A stretch of DNA of 12,857 nucleotides from Lunasporangiospora selenospora (Eukaryota; Mortierellomycota; Mortierellomycetes; Mortierellales; Mortierellaceae): assembly GCA_015680635.1 (NCBI GenBank), contig JAABOA010000400.1, positions 1-12,857 of the forward strand, written 5' to 3'. The stretch's first letter is position 1; every line of letters starts with the position of its first letter. Below the pieces are notes generated by a model. That model made no database searches. It was not told the DNA's origin and saw nothing but the letters and a program-made list of their open reading frames with translations. Of the stretch, positions 8,612 to 12,857 are shown one piece after another. Made by a program: the position numbers and the translations under genes.

Positions 8612-9744
8612 ATGTCTTATCACCAGAGTCCAGAGCGTCGTCGACCCAAGGATTGGGATGCGCCTGATGAGCAAGAAGAGGGTGAAATCTCTTACTCAAA
8701 CAACCGTCGCCGAAGATCGCCCTCACCATCCCGGAATCGAGACCGGAATCGTCGAGATTACAGGGACAAGGACAGAGACGCAAGGGATAGGGAGCGTGGT
8801 GGTCGGTATCGCTCTCGCTCACGAGATGGCGGACCGGGAGGTCGACGGGATCGGTCTCGAGACCGTGATTTTCATGGTGGCCGAGCTCGGGAGCACCGGG
8901 ACGATAGACGAAGAAAAGGGTCCGTATCTAGATCTCGCTCTCCCCACCGTAGGTCTTTTATTACTGTTGTTATTTTTATTTCTAGTTGGGGTTTTGTAGC
9001 TTGAAATATTAATGATGTCTTTGTTGTTTTGATAATAGGTCGTGATGGAAGATCAAAGAGTCCACGAGGTCGCCGAGGTATGATAACATGGATCTACAAG
9101 CACTAAAACATGCAGAGTAGGACTTTTATATTTTTTTAAAGGGCCTCTGGATCGTTAACATCTAGATTTTACTCTGATACTATAGATCGCCCTGGCGAGG
9201 AAGACCCCTCACGGAGGAGACGTCGCGATGGCGAGAGCAGCGATGACGAGAAGGACGGTTCTAGCGGAAAGGACAAAGAAAAAGGAATCGACATGTCGAA
9301 ACCATTGGAGGAACTCTCGCCAGAAGAACAGGAGCAACGCATGATGGCCATGATGGGATTCGGAGGTTTTGACTCGACAAAAGTAAGTGCATTATGTCCT
9401 AGACGACAACCCTACGATATCAAGGTTGTAGGGTAGGAGCAGGATGGCATAATTCTTGTAGACTATTATTTGATCACTCCTACTCACCGACTCTATTTTT
9501 TTTGGACAATGTTTATTCAGGGCCAAAAGGTGACAGGTTCAGACATCAGTGGTGCAGATATCAAGAAACAGCGACAGTACCGCCAATACATGAACCGACG
9601 TGGAGGATTTAATAGGTAAGGAGCGTTTCCGATTCTAGATCATACGTGTTGGGAATAGTTTTTCTGTTGGCAGCAATTACAGGCTATGGCTTCTAAACCA
9701 TCGACTCGTTTGAAAACAATAATAGGCCATTGGATTCAAAGTAG
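8612..9744 (+). CDS. SNRNP27: U4/U6.U5 tri-snRNP 27 kDa protein (RS-domain splicing factor)
   Basis: A nuclear component of the tri-snRNP, linked to spliceosome activation and 5' splice-site choice. Exons 8612-8948, 9039-9077, 9186-9382, 9521-9615 and 9726-9744 give 228 residues; introns are 90, 108, 138 and 110 bp. Residues 32-140 are an Arg/Ser/Asp-rich, RS/RD-type disordered region, preceded by an acidic patch (DEQEEGEI, 19-26). An acidic linker, 141-177, leads to the conserved domain: MMGFGGFDSTKG at 181-192, then YRQYMNRRGGFNRPLD at 211-226. The latter is nearly identical to the human C-terminus. M215 lines up with human M141, whose worm counterpart alters splice-site choice when mutated. 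The protein is longer than the human one (155 residues), almost entirely in the RS/RD part. At the first donor, C|GTAGGT keeps the frame; using the next GT would hit a stop. The start ATG is in context CCAAAATGTC. Budding yeast is not known to have this protein. Confidence 0.95.
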
Positions 9745-9895
9745 GGACACCAAGCCTATCGAACGTAGCGGAAATCATAAAGGCTGTTTTTTCATTTCGC
9801 ACTCCAGCTTTTGTGTCAAGGACAGAGCCACCGATCCAATTTTTCTTTCTTTCTTTTTCTTTCTCTCTTTTTTTTTTTACCAATTGTATATTTCA

Positions 9896-9901
9896 AATAA
9901 A
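9896..9901 (+). terminator. AATAAA polyadenylation signal of SNRNP27
   Basis: A canonical AATAAA lies 152 nt after the SNRNP27 stop, just beyond a long T/C-rich tract (about 9838-9878). It is only 79 nt from the stop codon of the convergent CBP3 gene, so the two 3' UTRs probably overlap. Confidence 0.55.
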
Positions 9902-9979
9902 CCTTACACTACTATTTCTATTTCGCAATGGAAGCAGTGCAAGGGAGAGATAGATAGAGAAACTGGATATAAAATAAAA

Positions 9980-11492
9980 CTACTTTCCGGGAAGACCTGT
10001 CAAGGGCTTGGCAACGGTTCCGAAAAGAACATGGGCCTCCAAAAAGTCGTCTGAGCTCATCTTGTCCAGAATCTGCAACTCCTTGCGAACATAATCCACC
10101 AAGATGGCAATCTGAACTGGGTTACCGCTTGAGGTGAACAGATTCCTATCGGAGAAAAATAATGTAATAGAGAGAGGGGGAAGGGAAATAGTGTCAAAAC
10201 AAGGTCCCTGCTTCTCAATCAAAAAGATATAAAAAATGTGTCTTCTCTATGGTCTCGTACCTCCAGAGTGCTGCAGCCATGATCGGATCGTCCTTGCACA
10301 TTCCCTCGTCATATGCCAAGACACTACCATGGAACTGAGCCAAGAAATCCTTCATATACGTGCTAATGATCCTTCCGGAGGAAATCTAAAGTATCAAGTT
10401 GTTAAGTGGAAAACCATTAGATCGGAATGACCAAGGGCAGTAAAAAATCACACCATATTTAAAATAAGGCTGGAAGGCTTTCATCGGCAAGGTGTCTCAT
10501 CTTTTGGGTCCCTTCTCCATACCTTGTGATTATATCTCATACGATCCTCGATATCATGGAAAAAGTGGTTGACAAGTTGTTGTTGGAACTTCTTTCCGTC
10601 TTGTTCGCCTCGGATGCGGACCATCAATAGCCAGACATGCAACTGTGTGATCGAGAACCAAGTCTGGAAACTGTCTGGAAGACCACACGCTGTTTCCGGA
10701 CAATTGAAAATTTGAGAATAGGAGAAAACCGCAAGGGTTAACAAACGGGCGATCAAGGACAATAGGAATTATGAGGCAAATAGATCGTATTCCGTGACAG
10801 TCCCCGAGGGGGGATCGAGCAAGGAAAAAAATAGAAAAAAAGAAACAGCAAGTATGGTACATACTGTCCAACCAGAATGACCGCTTTTCATTCAATTGTT
10901 CGGCACAAATCTCATAGAATCGGTGTGTTGACCGCATGGCTGTCTGACCGACGGTGTAGTGTCCGGTGACTCTAGCCATACTGCGCAAGAAGAGGCCATA
11001 GATTCCTGTAGCCGGTGCTGGAGTTGCTGCATTCTCATTTCCTGTATGTTGTTCAGTAGTGCTAGAGGATGGAGTACTGGCGTTGGTGGCTGGGGGTGCC
11101 GCTGTATTCTGTTTGGTAACCTGCCATGATGTCGTGAATGCCTAAAAGTTGATCCAGGTGAAGGGAAGGGATCAATAGGGTGGTATTTGGATGTACATGT
11201 CTTGTCATTCCAAGAGACTTGTGAGCCTGTATAGGTACTGACAAGACTTACTCTCCTGGTATATGTTACCGGCCTGGGGCATGGGATCCTGGCAGCATTC
11301 TGTTAATGAAATAGGGAATCGTCCGACAATGTTAGTTTTTCTAGCCCCTGATAATCGCAGAGCTCATTCCTTTTCCGGATGTGCTGATCCATAAAATGAA
11401 TGGTAGGTTTTAGGTGTCGACATTGATCGTTTTGAATGACATACACGCGCAGCCTGTGCTCCTGAGCGAGCCAACAAAGAGATGGGAGCCAT
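9980..11492 (-). CDS. CBP3: Ubiquinol-cytochrome c reductase assembly chaperone CBP3/UQCC1
   Basis: A mitochondrial inner-membrane or matrix chaperone. In yeast, Cbp3 works with Cbp6 at the mitoribosome exit to support cytochrome b synthesis and hand it into complex III. Six exons, 11492-11445, 11299-11252, 11141-10865, 10689-10523, 10385-10261 and 10145-9980, give 276 residues; introns are 145, 110, 175, 137 and 115 bp. Residues 1-35 are Arg-rich without acidic residues, ending TRRAFTTS: a mitochondrial presequence with a likely cleavage site near R31-R32. A Ser/Thr/Ala/Pro-rich linker (about 43-77) follows. The chaperone domain runs from about 95 to 265 and shows TCGLPDSFQTWFSITQLHVW (125-144), QQQLVNHFFHDIEDRM (160-175), SGRI (183-186), LAYDEG (203-208) and AAALWRNLF (217-225), all characteristic of this family. 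Both the third and fourth junctions fall inside conserved motifs and restore them exactly. No Cbp6 gene is visible here. Confidence 0.95.
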
Positions 11493-11838
11493 TATCTATT
11501 CCCGAGTAAAAGTGGTCGGAGCAAAGAACGAACGGGTCTTGTCTTTCCTTGGGTGCCAGTGTTTTTGAGGATGGAAAGAGGAGCAGTCACGAAATTCAAT
11601 TTAACGGACAGTTTTATTCAAGCGCCCATGCAACTCTTGGACCTTGGGATGCGCACTAGAAGTGGTAGCAATTGCGCCTTGGGTCAATAATGATGAATAA
11701 TCTTCTAGTCGATGGTAGTTGGTCCATTTATCTGTTGAAGAATTATCATTTTATTTATTTATCAGTTGGTATCAGGCCAATGACTCTTGGTCCGACGCTG
11801 TTGTGCTCTCAAATGCACTGGCCGCATCCACACGCTTT
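11493..11838. other. CBP3 upstream region
   Basis: This 346-bp stretch should contain the CBP3 promoter and 5' UTR (minus strand) and the 3' UTR of the gene to its right. I see no reading frame of interest and no clear TATA box. The AT-rich TTTATTTATTT block at about 11750-11761 is best read as the poly(A) signal of the right-hand minus-strand gene. Confidence 0.45.
11751..11761 (-). terminator. Tandem AATAAA polyadenylation signal, minus strand
   Basis: On the minus strand the sequence reads AAATAAATAAA, giving two overlapping AATAAA hexamers about 80 to 90 nt after the TAA at 11841-11839. It supports a minus-strand transcript ending here, independent of CBP3. Confidence 0.5.
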
Positions 11839-11943
11839 TTAGTTAACGACAGGCATGTCCTCTAAGCGGCCCTCAATTTCCTCCTCGACCCGAAGCGCCA
11901 ACTCCATGCACCAGATCACGGTAGCTTTTGCCTTCTGCCGAAC
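11839..11943 (-). CDS. Probable terminal exon of an unrecognised gene (partial)
   Basis: A 34-codon open segment starts just after an acceptor-like CCTAG at 11948-11944 (an alternative GGCAG ends at 11935) and ends in TAA. It reads as an amphipathic, charged helix: ELALRVEEEIEGRLEDM in its second half, ending PVVN. Codon choice (GTC, GAG, GGC, CGC, ATC, AAC) matches the genes nearby, and a poly(A) signal follows at the right distance. An in-frame TAG just upstream means the segment must be joined by splicing. The upstream exons are not settled. A candidate on the same strand within 11955-12215 has coding-like codons around AMQDSWINQIRSTCQ, but I could not find a convincing donor. I do not recognise the family. 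Confidence 0.4.
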   Translation of the reverse strand, partial: VRQKAKATVIWCMELALRVEEEIEGRLEDMPVVN

Positions 11944-12857
11944 CTAGGTTTTCTTCAAAGGCAAGAGAAATTCATTTGCTGCAAATGACGAAAACAACGG
12001 CTAGAGTCGAGTCGACACAACTTTGTCTCATCCTTGAAGGATGTCGGTTCAAAAACTGCCATCCCACGCTGCGGTACACTTTCCTGACAAGTCGAGCGGA
12101 TTTGGTTGATCCACGAGTCTTGCATAGCTCTTGCCAACTTGAACTCACTTTGCATACATTTACCAGCCTTTGGGTTGTGGAGTGTTAATGCACAAACACA
12201 ACCGAGAGGAGCCATAGTAGACTACCTTGTCAGAATAATGCCAACCTGCCTTGACTCGATGAAAGAATGCCCACCATGAATATTTCTCTCTTGCACGCCT
12301 GCGATAAGCACCTCCCAAGACCCGGTCTTGATCAATTATACCAGAACAAATAGACCTTCCCTCCCTCCCTAAAAAAGATCAGCTCTAATGACCCCTTACT
12401 GTTGCATCAATGAGCTGCCGTGCAGTGACTTTGAGAATGGGATCTAGTCATTAAAGCTCAATGCGTGTGCACCGGCATTCCTTCATAGTTCTTGAGAACG
12501 GCCCGAGGTGCTTGCTTGACGAGGCGGGGACAGTTGATTGTCCGTTGGGATAGGGATTGTCTGCCCGGAGGAGTCAAAAATAGGTTCGATATGAATCATA
12601 TTAAAATGCAGGGATCAAGTCCTTGAGTGCCACGATGTGAAGTAAACCAAACCAAAAAAAGATTGAAGGACTAATAAATAGTGGAGAGGCTGAATCTCCG
12701 CTGGCATTTCTTTTTTCCACGCCAAAGAGCTAACCCTCGTTTGCCACATCATGGTGGAGGCTCCATGACTCTGACTCGCTTTCTCACCAACTGAGGATTG
12801 GCGCCGATTTTTCATATGGGCGCATCAATCAGCTGACCTGATTCTTCTTTTTTTTTT
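11944..12857. other. Right flank with possible minus-strand exons, unresolved
   Basis: If the terminal exon at 11839-11943 is real, its upstream exons should lie here. Several minus-strand stretches look partly coding: about 12010-12165, 12226-12335 and 12434-12560. Plausible splice signals include a GTAAGG donor at 12400-12395 and acceptors TTTGCAG (ends 11981) and CGGGCAG (ends 12561). In some places two or three frames are open together, so no model is unique. The window ends in an A/T homopolymer. Confidence 0.3.

Noticed and set aside
11683-11690. A snoRNA C-box-like AATGATGA
   Set aside because: No matching D box (CTGA) or terminal stem was found at a suitable distance.
12583-12592. 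A GGTTCGAT sequence resembling a tRNA B box
   Set aside because: The following bases do not fit the T-loop consensus, and no acceptor or anticodon stem surrounds it.
1-12857. CRISPR arrays, insertion sequences, rRNA or bacterial-type operons
   Set aside because: No regularly spaced repeats, transposase-like frames, terminal inverted repeats or rRNA-like blocks were seen. Introns in every gene mark this as eukaryotic nuclear DNA.

Overview
This is a nuclear stretch from a filamentous fungus. The genes are split by short GT-AG introns of 89 to 175 bp, most donors are GTAAGT- or GTATGT-like, and pyrimidine tracts and homopolymers are frequent between genes. A homologue of the tri-snRNP 27K protein, which budding yeast is not known to have, argues against Saccharomycotina. 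The intron style and gene set would suit an early-diverging lineage such as Mortierellomycota or Mucoromycota, but that placement is inference.

Layout. Positions 1-2909 hold no gene I can assign; the end of this stretch is the promoter of a peptide transporter. Positions 2910-4582 (+) encode a POT/PTR2-type proton/oligopeptide symporter with one intron. About 2 kb without a recognisable gene follows (4583-6562). On the minus strand come a GNAT acetyltransferase (7250 to 6563, three exons) and, upstream of it, a single-domain cyclophilin (8253 to 7673, two exons). The cyclophilin shares a 358-bp divergent promoter with a five-exon plus-strand gene for the U4/U6.U5 tri-snRNP 27 kDa protein (8612-9744). 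That gene converges on a six-exon minus-strand gene for the cytochrome bc1 assembly chaperone CBP3/UQCC1 (11492 to 9980). From 11839 to the right edge there is probably the 3' end of another minus-strand gene, of which only a 34-codon terminal exon is credible.

I rebuilt all five main genes across their introns. In each case the reading frame closes at every junction and family motifs continue across it. The genes do unrelated housekeeping jobs: nutrient uptake, acyl transfer, proline isomerisation, splicing and respiratory-chain assembly. I see no operon-like system, mobile element, CRISPR array, tRNA or rRNA. The observations most worth checking are the two long gene-poor stretches, the unrecognised terminal exon at the right, small frame-preserving exons in SNRNP27 and CBP3, a possible upstream start for the cyclophilin, and a 20-bp minisatellite.
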